22,318 bases of DNA from Cerioporus squamosus (GCA_022592435.1 JABYQS010000447.1:1-22318), one strand, 5' to 3'. Shown: positions 10,325-22,318, numbered from the stretch's first letter. Program-made: numbers and translations. The notes: a model not told the origin generated them from the letters alone.

Positions 10325-11562
10325 ATGGCTACAACTCCTCTTGACCGCTCGCCGTCCACAGCAGCCTCGGCGTCTGCTACGCCGAACATAGCCTCAACGT
10401 CGGAGACCCTCGGCGAACACTTGTCGTACCCCGCACCAGCCGGGTTAGCAGCGCCAGTGGCGTCTTCGTCGACGGCGGCACAGTCGCGACCTCTCCTCAA
10501 GGATCGCTTATACGTTGGAAATTTACATCCGAGTGTAGACGAGTGCGTATAGGGAACCTCTATGGCTCCTCGTAGTGCCGGGTCTTGACGATGACGTCTT
10601 TGGCCAGATACACTCTCCTGCAAGTGTTCTCCAAGTTCGGCAAAATCAACAAGCTTGACTTCCTGTTCCACAAGGCCGGACCGCTGAAAGGGAAACCGAG
10701 AGGCTATGCATTCGTGGAGTATGGGTCCAAAGACGTACGTCCTTCCTCCAGAATTCACAGACGCAATGCGCTGACCCCGGGGATTCTATTGCATGCATCG
10801 CATACACATACGACGGCATGGCGTATCTCATACCCATGTGCAGTCGAGCCCGGGGTCGGCGGCGGTTTGGTAAAGTCGAACTTACGCTCATGCCATCGCT
10901 ATTTGCCATATCTTAGGATGCGGAGAAGGCCCTCACACATGCTCACGACAAGCTCTTACGTGGCCGGAAACTCGTCGTAACCTACGCGAACCAAGCCCCA
11001 CTGGACTCAGCGTCAGGCGCATCAGGATTGGGGTCGAAGAACCGTAGGGCGATGAGCGAAGTTGGGAAGCCCACGACGCTCAGTCTGCTGAAGAGTGCAG
11101 GTACAGGACGGTCCAACAACGCGTAAGTCGCTAAACCGCTTCATGTGCGCCGTGCGACCTGTCTGTTAATCCATATTCCCATATTGCTTCAGAACCGATG
11201 CCAAGATCGCGCGAATGGAGGCGAAGTTGAGACAACTCGAGGGCGCATCGACTACGTCGGCGCTCGGAAGCCTGCCAGGGCACCCATCTCTTCCGCCGAA
11301 GCCTGTCGCAGCTGCAGCTGCGGCCGCTGCTACCTTCAGTCCACGACACACGCACACACACGCAGCTTCTGGCGGTGCGAGGGAACGAAGTCGCGCTGCC
11401 CCTTTGCCGTCTTTGCCCATCATCCCATCTAATACTACTCATCCCCCGATCAAGGTGGAGAAAGGTCTTCCCCTGCTCTCCGCCGTCTCTGCTCCTACTC
11501 CTGCTCGTCCATCTACCAAGAAGTCTGCTCTCTCCGGTATTCGAATAGTAAAGAAGAGTTGA
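10325..11562 (+). CDS. RBM18: RBM18-like RNA-binding protein (single RRM)
   Basis: Exons are 10325-10542, 10608-10734, 10917-11122 and 11193-11562, giving 306 residues; introns are 65, 182 and 70 bp, all GT-AG. After a low-complexity Ser/Ala-rich N-terminus of ~58 residues comes one RRM. RNP2 is LYVGNL (62-67), then EYTLLQVFSKFGKI, the FLFHKAG loop (91-97) and RNP1 RGYAFVEY (104-111), ending near LVVTYANQ. The FLFHK-G motif before RNP1, and a short helix containing KIARMEAKLRQLE after the RRM, match the RBM18 family. The C-terminal third is Pro/Ser/Ala-rich with an eight-alanine run (about 11312-11335) and a His-Thr repeat. Known family members are RRM proteins of poorly defined role; an RNA-processing function in the nucleus is inferred. 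The 182-bp second intron is long for this genome but has good ends and restores the RRM exactly. Confidence 0.92.
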
Positions 11563-11653
11563 CACGTCTGTTGTGAAGTATCCAGTCGCTATGGTATGAC
11601 TGACATACATGCCAGCAATCGTTGCTGTATGCCACTTTGCCTACGCGCATTAC

Positions 11654-11746
11654 TCCCTGGTAGTATATCGGTTAGTACACGCGCCTGTCATCCATGAGAT
11701 TTTGGTGGGGTCGCGCGAAAGCGGGGTTCGACTCCCCGCCAGGGAG
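11654..11746 (+). tRNA. tRNA-Asp (anticodon GTC) with a 21-nt intron
   Basis: A full cloverleaf can be drawn. The acceptor is TCCCTGG (11654-11660) paired with CCAGGGA (11739-11745), with discriminator G at 11746. The D stem is GTAT/GTAC. The anticodon stem is CGCGC (11680-11684) paired with GCGCG (11713-11717). The anticodon GTC is at 11687-11689, and the T arm is CGGGG-TTCGACT-CCCCG (11722-11738). The intron occupies 11691-11711, right after position 37, the canonical site for nuclear pre-tRNA introns. Removing it leaves 72 nt, the usual length for eukaryotic tRNA-Asp. The internal B box GGTTCGACTCC is at 11725-11735. The gene sits 91 bp after the RRM stop codon. Confidence 0.95.
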
Positions 11747-11765
11747 ATGTTGGGTTAGTGACGTC

Positions 11766-11770
11766 TTTTT
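11766..11770 (+). terminator. RNA polymerase III terminator of the tRNA gene
   Basis: A run of five T residues lies 20 bp after the mature 3' end of the tRNA. Pol III terminates at such runs on the non-template strand, so this is the probable end of the primary transcript. Confidence 0.7.
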
Positions 11771-12011
11771 GAAACATCATTCAAGATGTCTATCTCCTAG
11801 AGGGTGCATGCATCCTTGTTGCAACCAGATGCTCACCGTCGGAGGCATGATACTTCAATAGTACAAGATTTCCTTGGGGTACTTGATTTGACTATGATAT
11901 GTGATGCGACAAATATATACACTTGTGCGGGGCCGTTGAGAGTGAATCCACCCGATGATACTGCCAAGTAAACCCATCATCCATAGAGTCAGCAGTCATG
12001 ATACTCAGTTT

Positions 12012-14328
12012 CTAGCACGCCCCCTTGTCGACCCAGACGCCAGCTATCCAGAGGATGTCAGCACAGATGCATACACACCAGTTGGAGTAGACGTACCAGC
12101 ACCGCCGGGAGTGTCACCTTGAGTCCACCATGATGCGGTCCACAGGTGGCCGTTGTAGGTCGCCTGCTGCCCGCCAGTGTAGACGGCCTGCGCATGGTAG
12201 AGTCGTCAGCAGATGTTGCCAAAGTGGGGAGCCACGGATACGTACAGACGCGCTCCAAGCAGAGACGGACGAGCATAACCCGCTGCCGCCGGTGGGAGTC
12301 GAGGTCGAGGTGGTCGTGGAGGTCGGTTTGACGGTGGTGCTGCTGGAGGAACCGCCCTGGCCCATGTTGTTGCGGATGTTGTCCCACTTGCTGTTGGGGT
12401 AGTTGATGTGGTTCTGTGTCTGGTCGAGAGAGCCGTACACGCCTGCGGTCGTGCCGACAAGCGAGTCGGAGCCGGTCTTGTCGGTGGAGAGCTGCAAGTT
12501 CGCAGATCACATCAGTCGGTCTGCGATCGTGCATGCATTCCGGACAAGGAGAAGTAGCACTCACGTCCCAGAACATGGAGCCAGCGAGACCGTTGGACTG
12601 GGTGTACTGCGCCTTGAGGCTCGCGATGTGGGGGGTGTCGTATGAGACAAGCTCGCCCTTAGACGCATCGTACGAGTAACTCGTGATATCCGTCAGGTTC
12701 TCAAAGATAGTCGCGCCCGCGAGGGGGAGAACCTTGTAGGAGTAGATGCCGGCCTCGATCGTGCCAGGGCCAATCTGACATGTCGGTCTCAATCAGTACT
12801 TTATCGAGGCATGCTTAGAAAGGCATGGACATACGCCGTTGTAGGACGCGCCAATGCCTGTCGTGTTCTCGAACGCACGGCCGTAGACGGGGATCCCCAG
12901 GTTGATCTTGGACGCGGTCGCACCGTGAGAAGTGTAGTACTTGACCGCCTTGTCGGTGGAGACGTTCGTGCGAGTGCCGCCGTAGACGTTAGCTTGGTTG
13001 TCAGCCTGGATAGGTAATCTATTAGCCTCTTCTGGGGTCCTGCGGGTTCATGACGGGAGCTTACGAAAGTCAACCAAGAGCCAGCGTAGTCGTAAGCCTA
13101 CACGACAGGACAAGGGTTCTGTCAGGACCGCCGCGGCGGGGGCACATGAGGATCCGTGCGTACCATGAGGTTCCAGAAGTCAAGTGCGGCGTCCATCGTC
13201 GACATCTTGAGCCATTGGTAGTTGTCGGAGCCTGCGGGGACAGCAGCCTGCCAATCAAGACGGATCAGTACGACGGCGTTCTGCCCCAAGCATGCCTGAA
13301 TTGGAGGCTAATGTGGCGGAGGCGTACCGTGAGGAGGTAGGGCTGTGCATCGCCCTTCTGCTTTTGCAGATTGGTGAACGCGGTGCGCAGCTCGGTCAGG
13401 AGCGAGGCGAAGCCAGAAGCCAGGGCGTCCGAGTTGGGGTACTCGAAGTCGATGTCGATACCGTCAAAGCCGTAGTTCTCGATCAGGCTGACGGCACCCG
13501 AGACGAACGTCGCACGCTTCGAGGCGTCGGTGACGAAGTTGAAGTGCCCAGCCTGGGAGTACGTCCATCCGCCGATGGAGAGCAACACCTTGAGGTTCCT
13601 GCATATGGGAGCGAATGCAATCAGCATCGGAGCATGCGCGGAGCTGCCGTTAACTTGTCCGACCTGTGGCTGAGCTTGAGTAGGTACAGCTGAGGGTAGT
13701 ATGGCAGATGAGCATCTCGGGCGATCTATCGAGCGATAGGAATGGTCCTTACCTGCTTCAGGCAACCGTAGAGGTTGTTTCCCGGCTCATCCCACGAGTC
13801 TCCGTCGAAGTGTTTCTGTTCGCAGCCACCGTCAGCCCTACTGATCCTCCTCTCGTGTGAAAGCACATGCTCACCTGCTCATCCGCATACGAGTCAGTGA
13901 GGGAGATAGTGCCACTGTCCGCCGAAACATCGGCGAACGAGTACAGAATGTGCGTCAACGGCGTGGGGTTGATGTCCGTCGGCTCTGCGGAAGAGATTCA
14001 ATGAGCATGTGCCCCAGCGGCGGCGGAGAGAACGTCACTCACGGAAGTTCGCGCCATAGATGCCCCTGCGTCGCTAACGTGATCAGCAGGTAAGTCCTGT
14101 CCTTTCCCACGGGAGTACGCACCAGTTCGTGAAGTACGCGGCCTGAACCTTCCCGGATGCGCGCTTGTGGATGACCTTGGTCTCCGCCGCACCCGTGGCA
14201 ACCTTCCGCGATGCATCCTTGTAGGCCGCAGGGCGGTGCATGACCTGCGTCGCGTCGACGACGACCAAGGCGGCCAAAGCCACCGCGGCGACGAAGAGGA
14301 CGCGCTTCAGCGTAGCCGACAGAGCCAT
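12012..14328 (-). CDS. Secreted GH18 chitinase with C-terminal CBM5 chitin-binding module
   Basis: Thirteen exons in transcript order: 14328-14123, 14065-14043, 13984-13875, 13815-13753, 13689-13664, 13598-13328, 13247-13164, 13097-13065, 13005-12835, 12774-12565, 12491-12246, 12187-12097, 12043-12012. They encode 521 residues; all 12 introns (53-80 bp) are GT-AG and in phase. A hydrophobic signal peptide covers residues ~9-25. A basic propeptide ends in a Kex2-like KR (55-56) before the GH18 domain, which starts at AAYFTNWGIYGANF. Conserved motifs are LLSIGGW (148-154) and the catalytic DGIDIDFEYP (188-197) with acid/base Glu195; GSMFWD closes the barrel. A Ser/Thr linker (~449-470) leads to a CBM5 module from ~471, with SAWSAS, YNGHLWTASWWT and GVWVDKGAC at the end. 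The enzyme hydrolyses beta-1,4-GlcNAc bonds of chitin outside the cell, in wall remodelling, autolysis or nutrition. It is convergent with the RRM gene, with the tRNA between them. Confidence 0.95.
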
Positions 14329-16555
14329 GATATCCGAGGAGGGTATGTGGAGTGTCGGTGCTGGGGGAGGAGGGAAGGCCTCTCTGTGGCGGGCGGTTCG
14401 GGTTCTTCTTCCTCGAGGTACGCGGACCTTTTGTAGGCCTCGAGAACACAGTCCCGCGGCTCGGGGAGCGTGCTTGAGGACCCAAGAGGGCCTGGGACGA
14501 CATGATGCACCTGCAGAATCGCGATGCAGCAGATGCGTTCCATATGGTCGCTGTCCGTTTCTAGATGCCGTACGCTTCTCCGGAATCCGTCCAATGCGCG
14601 CCCTCACGGGGGAAAGCGCGTGTGGGTATCACGGCCTGTGGTCCCAGATGGCGGTATGGTCGGCTGCAGAGGCAGCCCACAAGCCCGATATGCCTATCGG
14701 ACAATTTGCCGGAGAGCTAGCGTATGCGAACCATGCTTGCTGCGTCGCCGCAGACAGGCACGTCGAGAGGGATTGGGCTTTGCCGCCGAGTGTCCATGCT
14801 GCAGTGCGGTCACCAGCAGCGTGCGTTGGCGTGGTTACTGGGCACATTGTCGCGCTCCCGAGCGCCCGAGGGCCGACAAGCTCAACTCGGTCTGCAGCGG
14901 CGCGCAGATGGTACTAGCACCAGGGCCAGACGCACCCAGTCGGGTAACTCGTATCGTCGCCTTCGGCGCGCTGCTGTGATTGAGGTGCTCAGCTCGTGCC
15001 TCGGGAACAAGGAAGTAAGGTCATAAGCTTACCAGAGTGATCAACTGATACCGGGACCATGTGGTATGTCGTCGTCGTGCATCAGGGTAGCTTAAAGCAG
15101 CAGAGGAACTGCGGGACGCCCAGAACTGAGACCGTGCGGACTACTTGCGTCTGTCGAGTCACGCTTTGGTCGACATTCAGTCCACCACCATGATGATGTG
15201 CGACTCGGCGAGCCACTGGTACTGGTTGGCTCGTCATGACTGCCGGTATGCCCGACTGCGCAGGTGAGATCATCCAGGTGGACGAGAAGAAGTTCAAGAA
15301 GTCACCGGGCTTATCGTACAACATGGTCGATAAGACAGATACGTGAGCATGGCCACTTATTGACATGTTCGACTCGGACGCTCACCGAGGTCATTGCGAG
15401 CCGGACGCAATTATGAGAGCGGACCCGACGAAGTGCGATAGCGGATCAGGAGAACGGTACCGTCGAAGATCATGGATGCTCGAAAGCTGCAGCTCGAATG
15501 CGGGTGCTGTACTTGAACTTAGCTATTGACGATGTAGGAGGAGTACTATTTCTTCGCCAGCTCACCGGATTACCAGTGCGTGTGCGGATCAGTCGCGGCC
15601 CGGCCTCGAAACCTTGTCTAGATGCCGTTCTGATTCCGTGGATGGTTCACCATGGTCACACATTTGCTGGCACACGAGTGCTTTGGAAGTGAACGCACGC
15701 ACGTCACACGAGCTCTTTGGATATCTACACAACATGGGCGTCGAGACCGAGAAGTCGAAGTCAAAAGTCATACAAAGCTTGGTATTAAGGGCAGCCTTCT
15801 GGATATGTGTAGGCGAACTGTGTTGTTGAAAGCAAGCAAATGAGCAGACGATGGACTGTGCGGGGATGACGATGGGCGGTAGTGTGGTGTGGCGTTGTGA
15901 GCATTCTGAGAGACGAGACGAAACAGGCGAGCATGCGACGAGGAGTGTGACGGTTATGGCGATTATATAGGCGATGCAGACGAGCGAGGGTGACATAGAA
16001 AATGCAGCAAACGGAACAAACGACAACAGTGGACGAGCGCAATAGTACTAGACGACGTGATCGGATTCGGCAACGGAGGAGACTGGGATGGGATGATGTG
16101 GATTGGGGAGGGGGATAGAGAGGGAGAGAACGAAACCAGGGGAGGAGTGCCGAGGAGGGGTAACGACGAGCAAGAGCTCGCGACATGGGGGGAAGGGGCG
16201 GTGATGGGAAGGGGAAAGTACCGGGGGAATAAACTAGGATCGAAAGGAGACAGGGCTGTGTACCGTATAGTCCGTTTCTTCACCATCCTCGAGGGCACTT
16301 GTTGCCCATGTGCTTCACGCCGAGGCATCGTACAGAACAATGTGGTCTCCTTGAGAGATCTGAAGTTCGAGGCAGGCGCCATCTGCACCGTTGCTGGAGG
16401 CTGTCGATCAAGCATGCGGGTCAGACATATGCTCTTTGCAGCGACCGCCGGTCAATGACGTCGATCCGCAGGGACGCAGCGCACCTGATTCTTTTGCGCT
16501 TCCCGCCGGATTCCCAGTCCACGCCTCAATCTCTAGACGTCGTCCTCGTCGTGCA
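14329..16555. other. Intergenic stretch upstream of the chitinase
   Basis: The first few hundred bases must contain the chitinase promoter; a weak TATA-like TACAAAAGG lies on the minus strand about 100 bp before the ATG. Between about 15180 and 15420 short coding-like frames appear (for example AGEIIQVDEKKFKKSPG on the plus strand) but are broken by stops. From 16070 to 16240 the plus strand is strongly purine-rich. A TATATAA on the minus strand at 15963-15969 could belong to a leftward promoter. No complete gene can be supported. Confidence 0.5.
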
Positions 16556-17848
16556 CTATACGTCGACATACATGAGTACTGGCTCGCCCACACCGTCGAT
16601 CTCGGGATGACGCATTTCAGGTCAAACGCCTTCGCCAGTACGATCTTGAAGATCTTCTGGACATTGATCGAGGCTGACGTTGAGCAGAATATTAGAGAGG
16701 CATGCATCGCCTTTGCGAAGCGTTTCGCCTGTTGTCGCGATATAAGCGACGGCAGATGACTGCACGGCACCGGAGGAGACGAACCTGTTTCGTGATCTCT
16801 TCTTGCTCGTCTCTCGGGAACGTTGAGAAGGTGTCGAATTTGGTACCAATCAGGAAAGGGATAGCGGTCTGACAAGGGCGTTCGTTAGCACGAGGATATA
16901 AAGGACGTCGCGCGGGGTGTGCTCGGTGAGCGGATCTCTCGCAGAAGTCATCTTGTTCTCCTCCGAGAACCCTTGGACGGTGGCGGCGGAGTTCCCTACT
17001 TCCACTTCCTGCCTCCTTCATTGACGCGACTGCATCTCATGTAAGGCGAGAACCATGCCGGTGATGCAATATGCAGCATCACAACATTCCGCCTCACTAA
17101 CGATACGGTAGTCGTGTCCCGGAGAGCCCAGGAGCCCAATCCATCTATGTCCTCTGGCGTCCCACCATGACAAAGACGGATCTTCCGTCGAGAGTACGCC
17201 GCCTGTTGCGAATGAAGCCGCGATACGGGATTTACCACATACCTTGTTGAACCCCCTTGCTTGTCGATACCACTCCTTCACCGAGTTCAACGTCGATTTC
17301 CGCGAGAGGTCGAACATGAAGAGAATCGCCACCGCATCATTGCACACCAGTGGCAACATGTTCACGAATTCTCGCTGCCCGCCCAGGTCCCACAGCGAGA
17401 AGGTGATGGATGTGCGGCGCACTGTGATGGTCTTCTCCATGAAGTTGACGCCTGCATATCGGGGAGAGCGTGCAGGAACAGCAGCAAATGAGGATATCGC
17501 GTGAGTGCAGATCGACGGACGGGAATGGAGAGCATGATCAACGAAACCGGACGCGTTTCGAGCGGGATGGCGGACGCACCTAGCGTCTGGATGTAATCCT
17601 CATCAAAGTGCCCCTCGACGTATTTCACCATGAGACTCGTCTTCCCTATTTGCGAGTCACCCAGCATTCCAACTTTGATCACGACGCTGGAGTCGAACGG
17701 AAGTTCAAGTTCAGGCTCAATACCGGGCGAACATAGCAGCGCGAACGGACCTGTTCTGCTCAGCGCCGATTTCGCCGTTAGGTCTTGACGTGCTGGGCCC
17801 GGCATTCGCGGTGGGAGTGGGTGAACTTGACGAGGCGGACGCCGACAT
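16556..17848 (-). CDS. spg1: Spg1/Tem1-family septation GTPase, with an apparent 1-base deletion near the C-terminus
   Basis: Exons in transcript order are 17848-17751, 17686-17580, 17451-17243, 16868-16785 and 16728-16556. Introns are 64, 128, 374 and 56 bp. After a Ser/Thr-rich N-terminus the Ras-like fold begins at [12 protein letters not shown]1 is GDSQIGKT (42-49), then [15 protein letters not shown]3 WDLGGQ (89-94), G4 GTKFD (146-150) and a G5-like CSTS (181-184). [20 protein letters not shown] is near-diagnostic of Spg1/Tem1, the small GTPase that triggers the septation-initiation/mitotic-exit cascade at the spindle pole body. After VIP (206-208) the expected tail [15 protein letters not shown] with a TAG at 16556-16558 is present but in another reading frame: one base is missing in the CCC at about 16607. 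Uncorrected, the frame runs to a stop at 16408-16410 with an unrelated tail. The first intron (GTCCGT donor) can also be read through, so the N-terminus is less certain than the rest. Confidence 0.93.
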
Positions 17849-18200
17849 GTGCCAAACGCGTGCGGGGAGGGAGGGAGGAGGGGGAGAGGGAGAAAGAACA
17901 AGGAGAACCGAGATAAAAAAGGACAGAAGCAGGCAAAGGAGTGCTCCCGCTGTTCGTGCGAGGACGACTGAGATGAGAACCAACCGGTCGGCGGATGCGG
18001 AGGATGTTCAGGAATCGGGGACGAGATTACTGTCACGACCAGAGGCAAGGGAGAAAGGAACCGAAAGGAAGGACGCGTTCAGAGTCGCTCGAGGGCGTGA
18101 GGGCGTGTAGACGGGAAAGACAGCCCACCAAACGGGGAGGGTTGGACGCCAGCCAGGCAGAACAGCGGAGAGAGGGGAGGACCAGGTCCAGCACGCCGCC
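17849..18200 (-). promoter_or_regulatory. Pyrimidine-rich leader/promoter region of the Spg1 gene
   Basis: Immediately upstream of the ATG at 17848 the minus strand is strongly C/T-rich; the plus strand reads as G/A runs, for example at 17865-17895. Such CT tracts around transcription starts are common in filamentous fungi. No TATA box is obvious, as expected for a housekeeping gene. The exact transcription start cannot be placed. Confidence 0.4.
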
Positions 18201-20468
18201 GATGGTAACGGCCTCGGCGCCTCCCTCGATACCAGCGCTCGCCACTTGCGTCCTCGTCGCGTAGCACAATGGGCAGCGCACTTTGCGATGGGTAAGTCTC
18301 GTCTAGCTGCCACAGCCGGTGTTCTGTGTAGACAGGTACGTCGCTTGTTTTGCGAGAGTATCGTACATGTCATGCCCGCAGCGGCAGTAGTCCCATGGCC
18401 ACATTCATCTCAACTTTGTTTGCTCGCGCGCGGGCTGCTATAAGAATAATCTGACTCCGGATGCACGCACCAAACTTGCGTCTACTTAACAAGATATGTG
18501 AGTACCCGGAGGATCGATGCATACCGGTTATCGGTGAATGACTCTTCTGGCCTTGTGCCACAATCCATTGGCAGCGACGACAACGATCAACAGTTACCCC
18601 GGGCATAGGGTAACTACTAACAGTCCGCGTAACACGCGTTCACCTGCAGGCGCGCCTTCGTCGGCCCAATGTGACATGATGTTCGATTGCGAATCCGCGC
18701 AGTCGTAGTCCGTCGACGGTCCGACCGACTACTCAATCGACCCGGCTAAGAACAATGAACAACGGTAAGACAGCGTGAAGGTACAGTATTCTCCCTCCGT
18801 CGCGACCTCCATGGACCGCACGCGATAAAATAACCGCAGGCCCATAGGACCCTGGTACCAACCTGCGGACGGAGTTTGTGTAGCGCTGGATGGCGATCAA
18901 TGTTGCAGACTGTTTGTACTTGTTAGAAACCGAGGCTGTTGCCAAACACACTCCTCCACGTGGTCGTTGGTGCTTGTCCTCGACGCACCTTGTCTATGCT
19001 TGACGTGGTGCTTCTCTTGATTCGACTTCGACATGGGCCAGCATCTGCTACATCACGTGGATAAATCAGGGCCGCATACTATGCAGGCACTTTCCTCAAT
19101 CTTTCCCATTGACCGAAGGCCTGTGCCGGTTGCACTGACTGATCAGAATCGCAGAATCACAGAACTTCTGAGGACGCCGATATCTACAACACCGCCACTA
19201 CCATCGCACGGCGTTTCTGACGGACGCAGGCACTTGCCAGTGTGCGATGTACCTTCCCTCTGCCCTCGTCAAGACACCGGCCCTGCCGCTGCTTCCAGCG
19301 ACGTTGACAATACATTTAGATCCAGTGCATTTCCTGACAAGCCAGTAAGGAGAGGTGAAAGCTAGCCAACACGGGACTTGTGCGCTAGTGGGTCAGTAAT
19401 GCATGCACATCCGCGCCGCTGACAGTCAGACTGTGAGCCTAGTCCTGGAACATGCTCTCCTGTATTCTTGCCAATCCTCGGCTGGTACGGGTCACTTGCT
19501 GGTTTGTGGGAACAAGGAAGAGTTAGCCAGGCAGGGCCGCTCAGCTGGCGTCCACGGCGCCCTCAGTCTGGTTAGCGTTCTATATATTGGCAGTACGTTG
19601 GCTCGGATATCTGCCCTGTTTTCGCCGGATGCTCACAAGAGGTCTAGTTAGACTCCTCGTACCTGCAGTCTTTCCGAGCATGCGTACGGTCATATGACTC
19701 CCCGGCACAAATGTAGACCTGCGGTTGCCTGCGGGCGTCGAACTCGGGGTTTGTCCACGTTCTCCGTTTGGCCCCCCTTGGATGACGAAACTCATTCAAT
19801 CGTATACGAAATCCCTACCGGAGCTGGACGATATGGCCTTCTGTGTCAAGATGCGGCATATTTGAAGGCATGCGGAGGATCAACGCTCAGCGAACTGCGG
19901 GGGTGGGATGCGGTACCGCGCAACCCCGCACTTTGATGAGGCGATCCCGCAAAAGCAAGCTTCATCCCGGAGCACTTGCTTCCGACGTTCTTACCGCTGG
20001 TCAAAAATGACGTTTTGTAGTGCCCGGAAGGCCCAAGCATCATCCAGGCTTATGATCGGTGCATTATCGGTCGACAAACCGCGCACGCATTATTGGTCGT
20101 CCAATCTCCAAGACATATGATGATGGGAAGGTAATTCATGGCGGCTGTGTCCTGGCGTAGCGCCTCCAGCAGGCCTCCAAAATCTCGGCGTTTTGGCATC
20201 GTACGTCCACTTCTCGCTCACTTACGCCTCGGTCACGAGCGACGGTGCGTATCCGAGTTCTTGCCGGCGCGTGCGGGGCCTGTCGTCTCTACCACGTCGT
20301 CAACGCTCCGTTGCGCTTGTCCTTCCACAGGTACGCGCTATGATAGCCATGAATAGGTTTGACGGCCCACGGGGTGCGCACCGGACGACCAGGACACCCT
20401 TAAGCCGATTGCAACACTCGGGTCTTTCTCGCAACATACCGAACAGTCGGGCGAGGCGACGGGGATGT
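18201..20468. other. Intergenic stretch between the divergent Spg1 and cellobiose dehydrogenase genes
   Basis: About 2.3 kb with only short, overlapping ORFs. I found no recognisable domain, tRNA or clear repeat. It must contain the upstream control regions of both flanking genes, which are transcribed away from each other. Confidence 0.55.
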
Positions 20469-20475
20469 TATAAAG
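20469..20475 (+). promoter_or_regulatory. Probable TATA box of the cellobiose dehydrogenase gene
   Basis: TATAAAG lies 56 bp before the ATG at 20525, on the right strand and at a distance that leaves a short leader. Strong TATA boxes fit inducible secreted-enzyme genes in fungi. The only evidence is the motif and its position. Confidence 0.6.
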
Positions 20476-20524
20476 AGCGGAAATGCAGCCTTGCACGACG
20501 AGCGCACGGCTGCGACCACCCATC

Positions 20525-22318
<1,794 letters not shown>

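Noticed and set aside
12539..12546. TCCGGACA inside a chitinase intron as another transposon trace
   Set aside because: A single 8-mer is expected by chance in a window this size, and no other part of the element is present.
14240..14917. 225-codon plus-strand ORF
   Set aside because: It overlaps the first exon and upstream region of the chitinase on the opposite strand; its start is antisense to the signal-peptide exon and it shows no domain.
15082..15366. 94-codon minus-strand ORF
   Set aside because: No recognisable motif, and the opposite strand over the same bases looks more coding-like; neither is convincing.
17362..18048. Longer Spg1 N-terminus obtained by reading through the first intron
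   Set aside because: The spliced version gives the short Ser-rich leader followed by SVVIKVG, which fits the family better, and the intron has GT-AG ends. The alternative cannot be fully excluded.

Overview
This window looks like nuclear DNA from a filamentous basidiomycete, most likely a white-rot polypore. The genes carry many short GT-AG introns (mostly 50-80 bp) and there are no bacterial-style operons. The right end encodes a haem-flavin cellobiose dehydrogenase, an enzyme typical of wood-decay fungi. A septum-signalling GTPase, a fungal GH18 chitinase with a CBM5 tail and an intron-containing nuclear tRNA-Asp agree with this. All calls come from reading the sequence; no database search was run.

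Layout. Bases 1-152 are probably the 3' end of an unidentified plus-strand gene. Bases 153-6096 have no gene I can support. This gap holds the most interesting non-genic structure in the window: a 636-bp foldback element (4258-4893) with perfect 15-bp terminal inverted repeats, a perfect 8-bp target-site duplication, and two sets of three subterminal TCCGGACA boxes. It reads as a non-autonomous hAT-type DNA transposon (MITE). At 6097-8364 (+) lies a four-exon nuclear protein with two C-terminal C2HC zinc fingers. At 10325-11562 (+) lies an RBM18-like RRM protein in four exons. A tRNA-Asp(GTC) with a 21-nt intron follows at 11654-11746. A 13-exon secreted chitinase runs on the minus strand (12012-14328), convergent with the RRM gene. 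Further right on the minus strand is a five-exon Spg1/Tem1 GTPase (16556-17848). The plus-strand cellobiose dehydrogenase starts at 20525, has nine exons visible and runs off the right edge.

The genes do not form an obvious pathway cluster. Chitinase (wall remodelling) and Spg1 (septation) both relate to hyphal growth and division, and cellobiose dehydrogenase is an extracellular lignocellulose enzyme, but nothing shows co-regulation. Two well-conserved genes carry apparent frameshifts: one base missing near the Spg1 C-terminus, and two indels within about 45 bp in the flavin domain of cellobiose dehydrogenase. These may be assembly errors or real lesions. I found no previously unknown multi-gene system; the hAT-like element with its subterminal boxes is the best candidate for something undescribed.
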